DNA of 9,137 nucleotides from Candidatus Gastranaerophilales bacterium (GTDB lineage Bacteria; Cyanobacteriota; Vampirovibrionia; Gastranaerophilales; Gastranaerophilaceae), in assembly GCA_944323095.1 (NCBI GenBank), contig CALURE010000053.1, forward strand, positions 1 to 9,137, written 5' to 3'. Below are positions 1 to 5,957 of the stretch, piece after piece. The translations under genes were made by a program, and so were the position numbers. The notes beneath the pieces are model-generated. The model saw only the letters and a program-made list of their open reading frames with translations. It did no database searches and had not been told where the DNA came from. Positions within the stretch are counted from its first letter, which is position 1. Every line of letters begins with the position of its first letter.

Positions 1-51
1 GAAGATAGGCTGTTTACAGAAAATAGCCTACCCTCATATCTTCCTATCTTC
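1..51. repeat. Inverted repeat pair with nested hairpin
   Basis: GAAGATAGG at 1-9 is the exact inverse of CCTATCTTC at 43-51. Inside it TAGGCT (6-11) pairs with AGCCTA (25-30). CTATCTTCT at 44-52 recurs directly at 109-117. This is repeat-type structure in DNA without a convincing gene; it may be part of a larger repeat that continues left of the window. Confidence 0.5.
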
Positions 52-134
52 TTACCCTCTAAACTAGCTTGACCTCCAGACTTTTTGACATCCGTTGGCT
101 TTAATTGTCTATCTTCTAATTTTTGTGTAATGAG

Positions 135-155
135 ATCCTGAAACAAGTTCAGGAT
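135..155. repeat. Palindromic repeat, ATCCTGAA-5-TTCAGGAT
   Basis: An 8-bp perfect stem (135-142 with 148-155) surrounds the loop ACAAG. Palindromes of this type, often read as 'GATCCTGAAACAAGTTCAGGATGAC', are a common dispersed intergenic repeat in several bacterial groups, including Rickettsiales and many metagenome-assembled genomes. Its presence argues that this end is host chromosome rather than phage. Only one copy is in the window. Confidence 0.6.
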
Positions 156-196
156 GACATTAAAGTTAAAATCCCTTGCTACATCATCATCCTGTC

Positions 197-206
197 GGGG
201 GGGGGG
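197..206. repeat. Homopolymer run of ten G
   Basis: Ten consecutive G residues stand in an otherwise AT-rich non-coding stretch. Such runs slip readily in replication and sequencing. No gene start or promoter that it could switch is evident nearby, so a regulatory role is not supported; it is recorded because the exact length may be uncertain. Confidence 0.9.
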
Positions 207-343
207 CAGTTCAAAGCTTCTCTATACAACATTTTTCATCCTCCTAAATATTCTTGCTGTTCTCATTATTTACGATTTTTAGGAATTTGTCAAGTTTTAG
301 CATGAAAACATGGATGCACATTCATATGTATTTAATCGTGGAC

Positions 344-371
344 TTTTCAAATTTTTAAAATACGTTATACT
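344..371 (+). promoter_or_regulatory. Possible sigma-70 promoter for the zinc-ribbon gene
   Basis: TATACT at 366-371 matches five of six bases of the -10 consensus, and TTTTCA at 344-349 is a weak -35 with a 16-base spacer. Transcription would start near 378, about 24 bases before the ATG at 402. The AT-rich background makes chance matches common, so this is tentative. Confidence 0.3.
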
Positions 372-401
372 GAAAATGTGGTTAAGGTTCAAGCCCTTTA
401 G

Positions 402-824
402 ATGGCAAAGTCGTTTACCACAGGGGATACAAGGGATAGTAGTATGGGTTATATTCACTGCTGCGGTGCCTTGCACAAGACCAGAACTTTTCGTCTTGTT
501 CCAAGAGCCGATTTTGTGCTGTGTGAACTGGACTATTTAACAAAGTGTCCTGTGTGCGGGCATACGGTTGTTCAGCTTACAAGAGTTGATGCCAATGATA
601 ATATTTCAATTGTCAGAAAAGTAAACAAAAAAGCAAAGTTATTTTATGAAAAATTAAAGAATTTTATTTTGTATGAAATTAGAGCTGCTAATTATACAAC
701 TTTTAACTCAGGAAAATTTTATCTTAATTACAACGAGTACGGAATAAAAAAAAGATGCTATTCAAATTTAAGATCATTAAAAATCGGACTTGCCGAAAAT
801 AAAGATTTAAAAATCAATCCTTAA
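402..824 (+). CDS. Zinc-ribbon protein, phage-associated, function unknown
   Basis: A 140-residue protein with a compact N-terminal cysteine/histidine cluster: H19, C20, C21, H25, C41, then a C49-P-V-C52-G-H54 knuckle. Together these could hold one zinc ion as a ribbon. Residues 65-140 are lysine- and tyrosine-rich with predicted helix and no recognised domain. The ATG directly follows an in-frame TAG, so the protein cannot start further upstream; no good ribosome site precedes it (only TTAAGG, 12 bases away). It is followed by a strong terminator and is therefore transcribed apart from the virion genes. It resembles small zinc-binding proteins encoded among phage structural genes, but I cannot assign a role: DNA or RNA binding or a structural accessory are all possible. 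Confidence 0.65.
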   Translation: MAKSFTTGDTRDSSMGYIHCCGALHKTRTFRLVPRADFVLCELDYLTKCPVCGHTVVQLTRVDANDNISIVRKVNKKAKLFYEKLKNFILYEIRAANYTTFNSGKFYLNYNEYGIKKRCYSNLRSLKIGLAENKDLKINP

Positions 825-842
825 ATTATCTTACTCTCAACG

Positions 843-868
843 GGGCGGATTGCCCGCCCTCTTTTTTT
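843..868 (+). terminator. Rho-independent terminator
   Basis: GGGCGG (843-848) pairs with CCGCCC (854-859) around ATTGC, followed by TC and seven T residues (862-868). This GC-rich stem in AT-rich DNA ends the zinc-ribbon transcript and separates it from module A. Confidence 0.88.
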
Positions 869-882
869 ATAAAGGAAATATT

Positions 883-945
883 ATGAATGAAATCTGTCGC
901 TTTTTTAGTATGCTTGAAGTGAAATTTGAAATAAAAAGGAATTGA
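883..945 (+). CDS. Possible 20-residue leader peptide
   Basis: An ATG sits 6 bases after AAAGGA (871-876), which itself comes directly after the terminator. The frame runs 20 codons to TGA at 943-945, three bases before the ATG of the HTH regulator. The regulator's own ribosome site (AAGGA, 936-940) lies inside the end of this frame, so translation of the leader would pass over it and could couple the two. The peptide is mixed hydrophobic and basic with no known motif. It may be a true leader, or a remnant or chance frame; only the good ribosome site and spacing support it. Confidence 0.35.
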   Translation: MNEICRFFSMLEVKFEIKRN

Positions 946-948
946 GAA

Positions 949-1203
949 ATGGTACTATCTCCAAAGGAAATTAAAGTTATGACTTTGGTTGCGATGGGCT
1001 ATTCTGATAAAGAAATCGGTGTCGAATTAAAAATAGCGTACGGTACTGTAAGAAATCATGTAGATAAAGCTGTTTTGAAGCTTCATGCACAGAATAGAAC
1101 CCATGCAGTCATGATTTACAAACTTATGAATAAAGATTGGTTAGAGGATGTTTATGAAGCGAATAATTATACACTGGAGCGCAGGCGGATATTATCCGAC
1201 TGA
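949..1203 (+). CDS. Stand-alone LuxR/GerE-type HTH regulator
   Basis: An 84-residue protein that is almost entirely one DNA-binding domain of the GerE/NarL C-terminal class. Residues 3-17 match the family opening L-S/T-x-(K/R)-E-hydrophobic...G, and residues 19-38 form the helix-turn-helix with the typical S-D-K-E-I, G-T-V-R-N-H-V and K-L signatures, followed by R-T-x-A-V. There is no receiver or ligand-binding domain, so activity is probably set by its amount or a partner. The start at 949 has AAGGA 8 bases upstream. It is the first sizeable gene after the terminator at 843-868 and its last 50 bases overlap the amidase gene. Position and class make it a good candidate activator of the downstream virion genes; that role is inferred. 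Small regulators of this class also occur as late-gene or sigma-like factors in phages. Confidence 0.8.
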   Translation: MVLSPKEIKVMTLVAMGYSDKEIGVELKIAYGTVRNHVDKAVLKLHAQNRTHAVMIYKLMNKDWLEDVYEANNYTLERRRILSD

Positions 1204-1645
1204 TTTTGAAAAAGAGCATTATCATTTTCTGGTTGATAAAGACGGAAAAATTCACACAGGTAAATTTCGTCCGGAAGATAATGAATTCTGTAAACCCGGA
1301 CGTTATGCCGCTCATACAGGCGGCGGAAATACAGGAAGTATAGGAGTTGCGTTTTGCGCAATGGCAGGTTTTAAAAATTCCGCTCAGACAGGAAATTTCC
1401 CTATTTTGAAGAAGCAGTTTGAATGTGCAATGGAATTTTGTGCCCGACTTGTTAATAAGTATGGTCTTGAGATTAATCCGCAGACAATAATGACACATTA
1501 TGAATTCGGTTTGAAAAATCCAAGAACTACAAGTGCAGGCAAAATCGACATTATATATCTGCCGCCTTATCCTTGGCTTTCAAGAGATGATATCGGAAGT
1601 TTTATCCGTTCAAAAATAAAATGGTACAAAATTAAAGGAGTCTAA
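1154..1645 (+). CDS. N-acetylmuramoyl-L-alanine amidase (Amidase_2/PGRP-like endolysin)
   Basis: A 163-residue zinc amidase expected to cut the bond between N-acetylmuramic acid and the L-alanine of the stem peptide. Residues fitting the T7-lysozyme fold are H7 in I-I-I-H-W-S-A-G (zinc), Y23 in H-Y-H-F (catalytic tyrosine equivalent), H115 in M-T-H-Y-E (zinc), and K130 and D132 in G-K-I-D (catalytic lysine and third zinc ligand, Asp where T7 has Cys). The N-S/T-x-S-I-G-V-A strand of the family is seen at about 59-67. ATG codons occur at 1148 and 1154; AGAGG (1143-1147) abuts the first but is 6 bases from the second, so 1154 is chosen. The domain fills the protein: there is no signal peptide and no separate cell-wall-binding domain. 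It overlaps the HTH gene by 50 bases. Its role could be host lysis or, as part of a particle, local wall digestion at entry; no obvious transmembrane holin lies nearby. Confidence 0.9.
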   Translation: MKRIIIHWSAGGYYPTDFEKEHYHFLVDKDGKIHTGKFRPEDNEFCKPGRYAAHTGGGNTGSIGVAFCAMAGFKNSAQTGNFPILKKQFECAMEFCARLVNKYGLEINPQTIMTHYEFGLKNPRTTSAGKIDIIYLPPYPWLSRDDIGSFIRSKIKWYKIKGV

Positions 1646-1648
1646 TTT

Positions 1649-3157
1649 ATGGAAACAGCATATTATAATTTATCCGGCGGTATTAATCAGTCTTTAACCA
1701 AGACAGAATTAGGTCTGGATACTAAAAAGATTTACTGGGCTGATTCTCAAAATGTTGAAATTCTTCAAAACAGAGGTATAGTCAAACAGAACGGCAATAC
1801 ATTATATTTAGAGCTAGAAGAAGAAATAACAGGATTAGCTGAAATGTCTGCTTATGACAAAAGTAAGCTTGTGATAACAACAGTTTCAGGAAAAATATAT
1901 ATATATGATGAAAGTCATACGCAGCAAACACTCTTAACCAAAACACTTGCCGGTAAAAAACCGGTATTTCTCAATTTTTTGAACGGAATGCTTGTTATGA
2001 CAGAGCAGGACGGACTGTTTTATATAAAAAATAATGATGAATACGAAATTGTTGATTGTAATTTAAAAGATCTTTCAGATAATACTCTTACCGGCGGGAT
2101 AATGGCTGTTTATAAAGGACGCGTTTGGGTTGCGAAAAATGCAACTATTTATTATTCTGCTCTCGGGACTTATGATGATTTTACAACTGCCGATGATGCG
2201 GGTTATATAAATGAATTTCATACTGATACCGGCTCAATTACGGCTTTAAAACCGTATAAGGACTACTTAGCAGTATATAAAAAAGACAGTGTCTATCTTT
2301 TGACAGGTACAAGCCCTGATGATTTTGCAATAATTTTATTTGCCAATAAGGGGGCCGCCGGCGCGAACGGGATTGTAAATATTGAAAATAAACAGTATTT
2401 TCTAAGCAACGGAATTTTTGCACTCGAGCAGGTTGGAGAATTAAATCAGATTCAGCTTGGCAGCGAAATTTCAATAAAAATTAAAAAAGAATTTGAATAT
2501 TTTGGGAACCTTCAAAACGCGTTAGCGCTTCATTATGAGAGGAAAAATCAGATATGGTATTTTATTCCTTATGCAGACGATGATTATTTTCATACTGTGT
2601 GGATTAATGATTACGTAAATAAGGCATGGTACAAAAGAGTATTACCGCAAAATATTGTAACTGCATGTATTTATAACGGATTAGTTTATACTGCTGATGA
2701 GGAAGGCAATATTTATAAGGAAGATTTTGGCTCAACATTTAACGGCGAACCTGTGACATTTATGTGGAAATCTCCTTTTCTTGCTTTGACAGATGCGCAT
2801 CACAGAAAGATGATAGATGAATTTTATTTTCTTCTTGATACTGAATATGATAACAATTTCAATTTTTCTGTTTATAAGGATTATGACAGCGAATATTCAG
2901 ATGATGAGGAACATGTTTATTCCATTCATCAGGATTTGTTAATCTGGGCTGATGATGAAACATCTGATAATTTGCCCTGCCACTGGCCGGCGGATGACGA
3001 ATCAATTCCTGTGTGGTCAGTAAATAGAGACACAATGGAAAAAGCCGAAATTTCAGAAGCTAATTATGCAGTCCAGCTTTGTGTTAGCGGTGAGGAAGCG
3101 GTACAATCCTGCGCCATAATCGGTTTACAGTTCAGGGAAGTTTATAACGATGATTAA
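1649..3157 (+). CDS. Packaged-DNA stabilisation / tail-hub protein (beta-propeller, P22 gp10-like)
   Basis: A 502-residue virion protein, close in length to P22 gp10 (472). The N-terminus (Y-Y-N-L-S-G-G-I-N, residues 5-13) and the succession of short beta-rich repeats from about 20 to 350 match the propeller-type plug proteins that sit below the head-tail adaptor and hold packaged DNA in podoviruses. Characteristic stretches are the G-R-V-W-V-A...Y-Y-S-A-L-G-T-Y-D-D-F segment near 155-177, the Y-K-D-Y-L-A-V-Y-K segment near 203-212 and the repeated I-Y/V-Y-T-A-D-E-E-G-N-I-Y blade near 345-355. The C-terminal third (about 415-470) is very acidic with runs of D and E. AAAGGAG lies 8 bases before the start and overlaps the end of the amidase gene, so the two are co-transcribed. 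The family call rests on pattern and context; fold comparison would firm it up. Confidence 0.72.
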   Translation: METAYYNLSGGINQSLTKTELGLDTKKIYWADSQNVEILQNRGIVKQNGNTLYLELEEEITGLAEMSAYDKSKLVITTVSGKIYIYDESHTQQTLLTKTLAGKKPVFLNFLNGMLVMTEQDGLFYIKNNDEYEIVDCNLKDLSDNTLTGGIMAVYKGRVWVAKNATIYYSALGTYDDFTTADDAGYINEFHTDTGSITALKPYKDYLAVYKKDSVYLLTGTSPDDFAIILFANKGAAGANGIVNIENKQYFLSNGIFALEQVGELNQIQLGSEISIKIKKEFEYFGNLQNALALHYERKNQIWYFIPYADDDYFHTVWINDYVNKAWYKRVLPQNIVTACIYNGLVYTADEEGNIYKEDFGSTFNGEPVTFMWKSPFLALTDAHHRKMIDEFYFLLDTEYDNNFNFSVYKDYDSEYSDDEEHVYSIHQDLLIWADDETSDNLPCHWPADDESIPVWSVNRDTMEKAEISEANYAVQLCVSGEEAVQSCAIIGLQFREVYNDD

Positions 3158-3163
3158 AATTTT

Positions 3164-3193
3164 TTGAATACACACCACTCATTATTTTATATG
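3164..3193 (+). promoter_or_regulatory. Possible promoter upstream of the capsid gene
   Basis: In the 66-base gap before the capsid gene, TTGAAT (3164-3169) and TATATG (3188-3193) are spaced by 18 bases and resemble weak -35 and -10 elements. A strong GAAAGGA ribosome site follows. A separate promoter would suit the high copy number of capsid protein, but the match is modest. Confidence 0.33.
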
Positions 3194-3223
3194 TACAGTT
3201 AACTAAAAAGAAAGGAAACAAAA

Positions 3224-4111
3224 ATGGGAGACGGAACATCTACTACAACTCAAACAACAGAAACAAATGCATATGCAGCATTTATCCCGGAAATATGGAG
3301 CCAGAAACTGAATTACTTACTGTCAAAAGAATGCGTAATGCTCCAGTGTGTTAACAGAAACTGGGAAGGTGAAATTAAAAATCAGGGTGATAAAGTAAAA
3401 ATTATTACACCTGCAGATGTTACAATTTCGACATTAGGTTCAACTATTACATACAGCGAGCTTGAACCTACATCTCAGGAACTTGTTATTGACCAGAAAA
3501 AATTCTTTGCATTTAAAATTAATGATGTTGCAAAGGTTCAGGCAAATGCAGATATTATGGAAGCTCATCTTAAAAATGCTAAAAAAGCTATTGAAGAAGT
3601 GCAAGATAGTTATCTTTTGTCTTTACACACAAATGTTGAAACTGCAAATACTGTAGGCTCTGATTCTGCCGCTGTTACTTTAGACAAAACAACTATTTAT
3701 TCAAAATTTGTAGAACTTGCAAAATGCCTTAAAAATTCAAATGCAGTAACCGCAGGTACAAGACCATGGGTTGTAATTAACCCGACTATAGAATCTTATC
3801 TGCTTCAAAGTTCTGAATTTATCGGAGCACATAATGTCGCTGATGAAACATTAAGAAACGGCGCAATTGGAAGAATTGCAGGCATGGATGTTCTTGTCAG
3901 CACAAATTTAACCGATGTTTCAGGAAAATATTATGTGCTTGCAGGTACAAATGATGCTATTACATTTGCATCACAGCTGGCTAAAATTGAAAGCTTGAGA
4001 GATAAAGATTCTTTCTCTGATTTAGTCAGAGGTCTTTATTTATACGGCGCAAAAGTTGTTCAGCCGAAAGCTCTTGCCAAAATGGTTGTAACTGCTCCGA
4101 CTAACTCTTAG
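3224..4111 (+). CDS. Major capsid protein (HK97 fold, P22-coat-like group)
   Basis: A 295-residue shell protein. After a threonine-rich, probably disordered arm (residues 5-14), residues 21-45 give the helix I-P-E-I-W-S-x-K-L typical of phage major capsid proteins that start with an N-arm and lack a prohead-protease cleavage region. Then come G-D-K-V-K-I-I-T-P (about 55-63, E-loop strand), a long helix near 105-133 (spine helix) and P-W-V-V-I-N-P (about 183-189) followed by the G-R-I-A-G-M-D-V-L-V-S-T-N segment (about 214-226) of the A-domain core. The length suits a minimal HK97 fold without the large insertion of P22 coat. It has its own gap with a strong GAAAGGA ribosome site and ends in an attenuator-like hairpin, both fitting high, separately tuned expression. 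No protease gene is nearby; assembly would rely on the scaffold encoded two genes on. Confidence 0.88.
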   Translation: MGDGTSTTTQTTETNAYAAFIPEIWSQKLNYLLSKECVMLQCVNRNWEGEIKNQGDKVKIITPADVTISTLGSTITYSELEPTSQELVIDQKKFFAFKINDVAKVQANADIMEAHLKNAKKAIEEVQDSYLLSLHTNVETANTVGSDSAAVTLDKTTIYSKFVELAKCLKNSNAVTAGTRPWVVINPTIESYLLQSSEFIGAHNVADETLRNGAIGRIAGMDVLVSTNLTDVSGKYYVLAGTNDAITFASQLAKIESLRDKDSFSDLVRGLYLYGAKVVQPKALAKMVVTAPTNS

Positions 4112-4130
4112 ATGCAGATTTTATACCCCG

Positions 4131-4174
4131 AATGCATCTTTGGAAATTTTTATTCCGGAGATGCATTTTCTTCA
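4131..4174 (+). terminator. Long hairpin after the capsid gene (terminator/attenuator)
   Basis: The arms 4131-4145 and 4153-4167 form a continuous 15-bp stem (nine outer Watson-Crick pairs, two G-U pairs, then four inner pairs) with the 7-base loop ATTTTTA. TTTTCTTC follows the stem. It lies 20 bases past the capsid stop and before the next ribosome site (GAGG, 4184-4187), so it probably ends part of the transcripts and lets the rest continue, giving more capsid than scaffold message. It could also protect the 3' end of the capsid mRNA. Confidence 0.75.
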
Positions 4175-4193
4175 AAAAAATGTGAGGTAAAAA

Positions 4194-4430
4194 ATGTTTG
4201 ATAAATTAAAAACAACAATAAAAGAACTTGCAAAAACAGCAGTTCTTAAAGCAGAGGAAGCTCTCGGGAGCAAGAAAGGACAGGAAAAGAAAACAATGGC
4301 AATTGAATATATTATTCAGCGTATTCCGGTGCCGTCATTTTTCAAACCTCTTGTTTCAATGCTTTTATCTTCTTTTATAGATGATGCTGTTGAATTTGCA
4401 GTTGAATATATGAAAAGCGAGGTATTATGA
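4194..4430 (+). CDS. Small helical phage protein, function unknown
   Basis: A 78-residue protein with two helical parts: an N-terminal amphipathic lysine-rich helix (about 1-27), then G-S-K-K-G-Q-E-K-K, then a more hydrophobic part (about 35-76) with P-V-P-S-F-F-K-P in the middle and the ending D-D-A-V-E-F-A-V-E-Y-M-K. The pattern A-E-x-A-(L/F)-G-S-K-x-G-x-x-K followed by a prolyl break and an aliphatic C-terminal helix resembles short proteins seen in Firmicutes prophages, some classed with the LLH holin group, but no clear membrane-spanning segment is present here, so a holin call is not supported. GAGG lies 6 bases before the start. Its stop overlaps the scaffold start as ATGA, so the two are translationally coupled; a capsid-assembly accessory is the more likely role from context. 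Confidence 0.65.
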   Translation: MFDKLKTTIKELAKTAVLKAEEALGSKKGQEKKTMAIEYIIQRIPVPSFFKPLVSMLLSSFIDDAVEFAVEYMKSEVL

Positions 4431-5071
4431 ACATACAAAATATGCAAAATGTTTCATCCAATGCCGGTAATCAAAATGCGGCATTTTATAACCAGCCGAT
4501 AAATAACGATGCAGAAGCGTTTAAACAGAAGGCTGTGAGTGATATTAAATTAATCGAAAATCTTGTACAGGCCGGAGTTATGACACAAGAACAAGGACAA
4601 AATTTAATGAATTATGTTACTCAAAAGGCGTTTGAAAAGTACACATTAAGTAAGCAGAATGTTCAAAACCCTGTGCCTGCACAAGCCCCTCAGAATTCTC
4701 AAAATTTTCTAAGTGCAAATGTAATGCCGGAATTTTTTAACAGAGAAGGCAGGCTGGATGTTTTTGATTATTTAAAAAACTCAAATGCAGATTTTGATCA
4801 GGATGAAATCTCTAAAATTTCTGCTCTTGTTGAAAAACTTGAAGATAGTGCAATAGCAAGATATTTGAGAGAAAAAGAACACGAAAAAACATTAAACAGC
4901 GAAAATGAATCCGCAAAACAAAGGCTTCGTGCAAATGCGCAAAACACTGTTTCGGACGGAGATAACAACATGGTTTTTACCCGTGAACAAATCGGCAAAA
5001 TGAGTGGTGCAGAATTTGCTAAATACGAACGTATGATTATGGATCAATTGAAAAAAGGTCTCATAAAATAG
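4427..5071 (+). CDS. Probable capsid scaffolding protein
   Basis: A 214-residue hydrophilic protein rich in N, Q, E and K. It has a disordered N-terminus (about 1-28), a helical segment (about 29-70), a Pro/Gln/Asn linker (about 80-95), a second helical and probably coiled-coil part (about 105-170) and a basic C-terminal helix ending in F-T-R-E-Q-I-G-K-M-S-G-x-E-F-A-K-Y-E...L-K-K-G-L-I-K. A helical body with a short basic C-terminal helix that contacts the coat protein is the scaffold pattern of P22-like phages, and the M-S-x-x-E-F/Y-x-K motif with G-x-I near the end is common in such proteins. It overlaps the preceding gene by four bases (ATGA). Position beside the capsid gene supports the call, although scaffold genes normally precede the coat gene. 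Alternative: another minor head protein. Confidence 0.65.
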   Translation: MNIQNMQNVSSNAGNQNAAFYNQPINNDAEAFKQKAVSDIKLIENLVQAGVMTQEQGQNLMNYVTQKAFEKYTLSKQNVQNPVPAQAPQNSQNFLSANVMPEFFNREGRLDVFDYLKNSNADFDQDEISKISALVEKLEDSAIARYLREKEHEKTLNSENESAKQRLRANAQNTVSDGDNNMVFTREQIGKMSGAEFAKYERMIMDQLKKGLIK

Positions 5072-5086
5072 CAATATTCAAAAATA

Positions 5087-5131
5087 CTTTTAAGGGAAAA
5101 CAGTCTTTTTTAGACTGTTTTTTCTTAAAAG
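5087..5131. terminator. 20-bp hairpin after the scaffold gene (bidirectional terminator)
   Basis: Arms 5087-5106 and 5112-5131 pair over all 20 positions, with only two G-U pairs, around TTTTT. The core AAACAGTCT/AGACTGTTT followed by TTTTTTCTT is a standard intrinsic terminator on the + strand, and the A-rich left arm makes it work on the - strand too. It ends 6 bases before the ribosome site of the adaptor gene, so adaptor expression needs read-through or an unseen promoter. Confidence 0.82.
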
Positions 5132-5147
5132 CAAAGAAAGGAATTTT

Positions 5148-5786
5148 ATGAATTATTTGGAACTTATTAATAAATGTCTTGTGGAACTTAACTATAAACA
5201 GGTAAACGCATTTTCCGAACTAATAAAAAATGACCATAAAAAATTAAAAAATATTATAAATGTTATAAATACTGAAATCTGCGGATTTGACAGATGGAAC
5301 TTTTTATTAAGAAAAACGGAACTTGTTGTACCTGCAAATACCGGAGAGACGGAAAATACAATAGATGGCAGAATTGAAACGGTTATTGTTGATGGAGTGA
5401 AATTTGAATACTATGAAGACTTTGAAAAATTCTTTGTTAATTCTCAGCCTCAAAGTACGTATAGTTTATTTAATGATAAGATTTTGTTTCCGATTTTTGA
5501 CAGGCAGAAGAATGTTGAAGTAATTTACTATACTAAAAATTGTGCTAAAAATTCTTCAGGAGAAGAAAAGTTTTTGTTAGAGGACGCGGAAGATGTTTCT
5601 TTAATTCCGGATCAGTTTGCGGAACCTTTGCTGGTTTATGGTTCCTGCATGCGTTTAAAAGGAAATCCACAGCATGTAAGATTTAATTACTGGTACAGCA
5701 TGTATAAAGATGCGCTTGCCAACATGAGATCAAGAATTTCGGCGAGTATGGATTATGCTCCGTCTGTAAAAATGCATAGAAGATAA
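5148..5786 (+). CDS. Head-tail adaptor protein (SU10/P22 gp4-like)
   Basis: A 212-residue protein of the podovirus adaptor type, which forms a ring below the portal and receives the tail hub. The opening M-N-Y-L-E-L-I-N-K-C-L-V-E-L (1-14), the helix at about 27-45 ending in I-C-G-F-D-R-W-N-F-L-L-R-K, a beta-rich middle (about 55-130) and the C-terminal helical part with Y-W-Y-S-M-Y-K-D-A-L-A (about 180-190) are the usual layout: two short N-terminal helices, an insertion and a long C-terminal helix bundle. The AAAGGA site precedes the start by 5-6 bases. It is the last gene of module A; the tail hub it should bind is encoded four genes upstream and the portal it docks on is in module B. Confidence 0.7.
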   Translation: MNYLELINKCLVELNYKQVNAFSELIKNDHKKLKNIINVINTEICGFDRWNFLLRKTELVVPANTGETENTIDGRIETVIVDGVKFEYYEDFEKFFVNSQPQSTYSLFNDKILFPIFDRQKNVEVIYYTKNCAKNSSGEEKFLLEDAEDVSLIPDQFAEPLLVYGSCMRLKGNPQHVRFNYWYSMYKDALANMRSRISASMDYAPSVKMHRR

Positions 5787-5819
5787 TATTTTTAAATAAA
5801 TTAACGAGCTTATGCAAAA

Positions 5820-5882
5820 CTTAATGTGTCTACCACACAAAAAAAACAGGAAGTTTAAAATTCATTTTCCCCTCCTGTTAAG
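5820..5882 (+). other. Possible structured RNA segment in the inter-module gap
   Basis: CTTAA (5820-5824) can pair with TTAAG (5878-5882), closing a junction that holds a 5-bp hairpin TGTGT-CTACC-ACACA (5825-5839) and a second stem CAGGA/TCCTG (5847-5851 with 5873-5877). The stems are short and the arrangement may be chance. It could be part of an untranslated leader of module B or a 3' processing or stability element of module A. Confidence 0.25.
5839..5879 (-). terminator. Possible terminator for antisense transcripts
   Basis: AACAGGA (5845-5851) pairs with TCCTGTT (5873-5879). Read on the - strand the stem is followed by a run of eight U residues (the eight A residues at 5839-5846), as in an intrinsic terminator. 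The 21-base loop is large, though it can fold partly on itself. It would stop any transcript coming from the 5998 side toward module A; on the + strand it has no U tract. Confidence 0.4.
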
Positions 5883-5957
5883 ATTTACACTAGCCGAAAT
5901 ATAAATAGCATGATTATTATACAATTTTTTTTCAAAAATATCAAATAATACAAAGAA

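Larger units (their letters stand above)
1..401. other. Gene-poor left flank
   Basis: No convincing gene lies here. The small open frames at 123-305 (+) and 310-540 (+) lack a ribosome site and family resemblance; the second merely overlaps the zinc-ribbon gene in another frame. On the - strand a frame is open from 221 to the window edge without a good start codon, and it reads through the palindrome and the G run, which marks it as repeat-derived. The stretch holds the inverted repeats, the palindrome, the G run and a possible promoter at 344-371. Confidence 0.6.

Noticed and set aside
310..540. + strand open frame of 76 codons
   Set aside because: It overlaps the zinc-ribbon gene in another frame, lacks a ribosome site and gives no family-like protein.
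1124..1498. - strand open frame of 124 codons
   Set aside because: It is antisense to the clearly recognisable amidase and has no start signal; a shadow of that gene.
4194..4430. Holin call for the 78-residue protein
   Set aside because: No segment is long and hydrophobic enough for a membrane span; it is coupled to scaffold rather than to the amidase.
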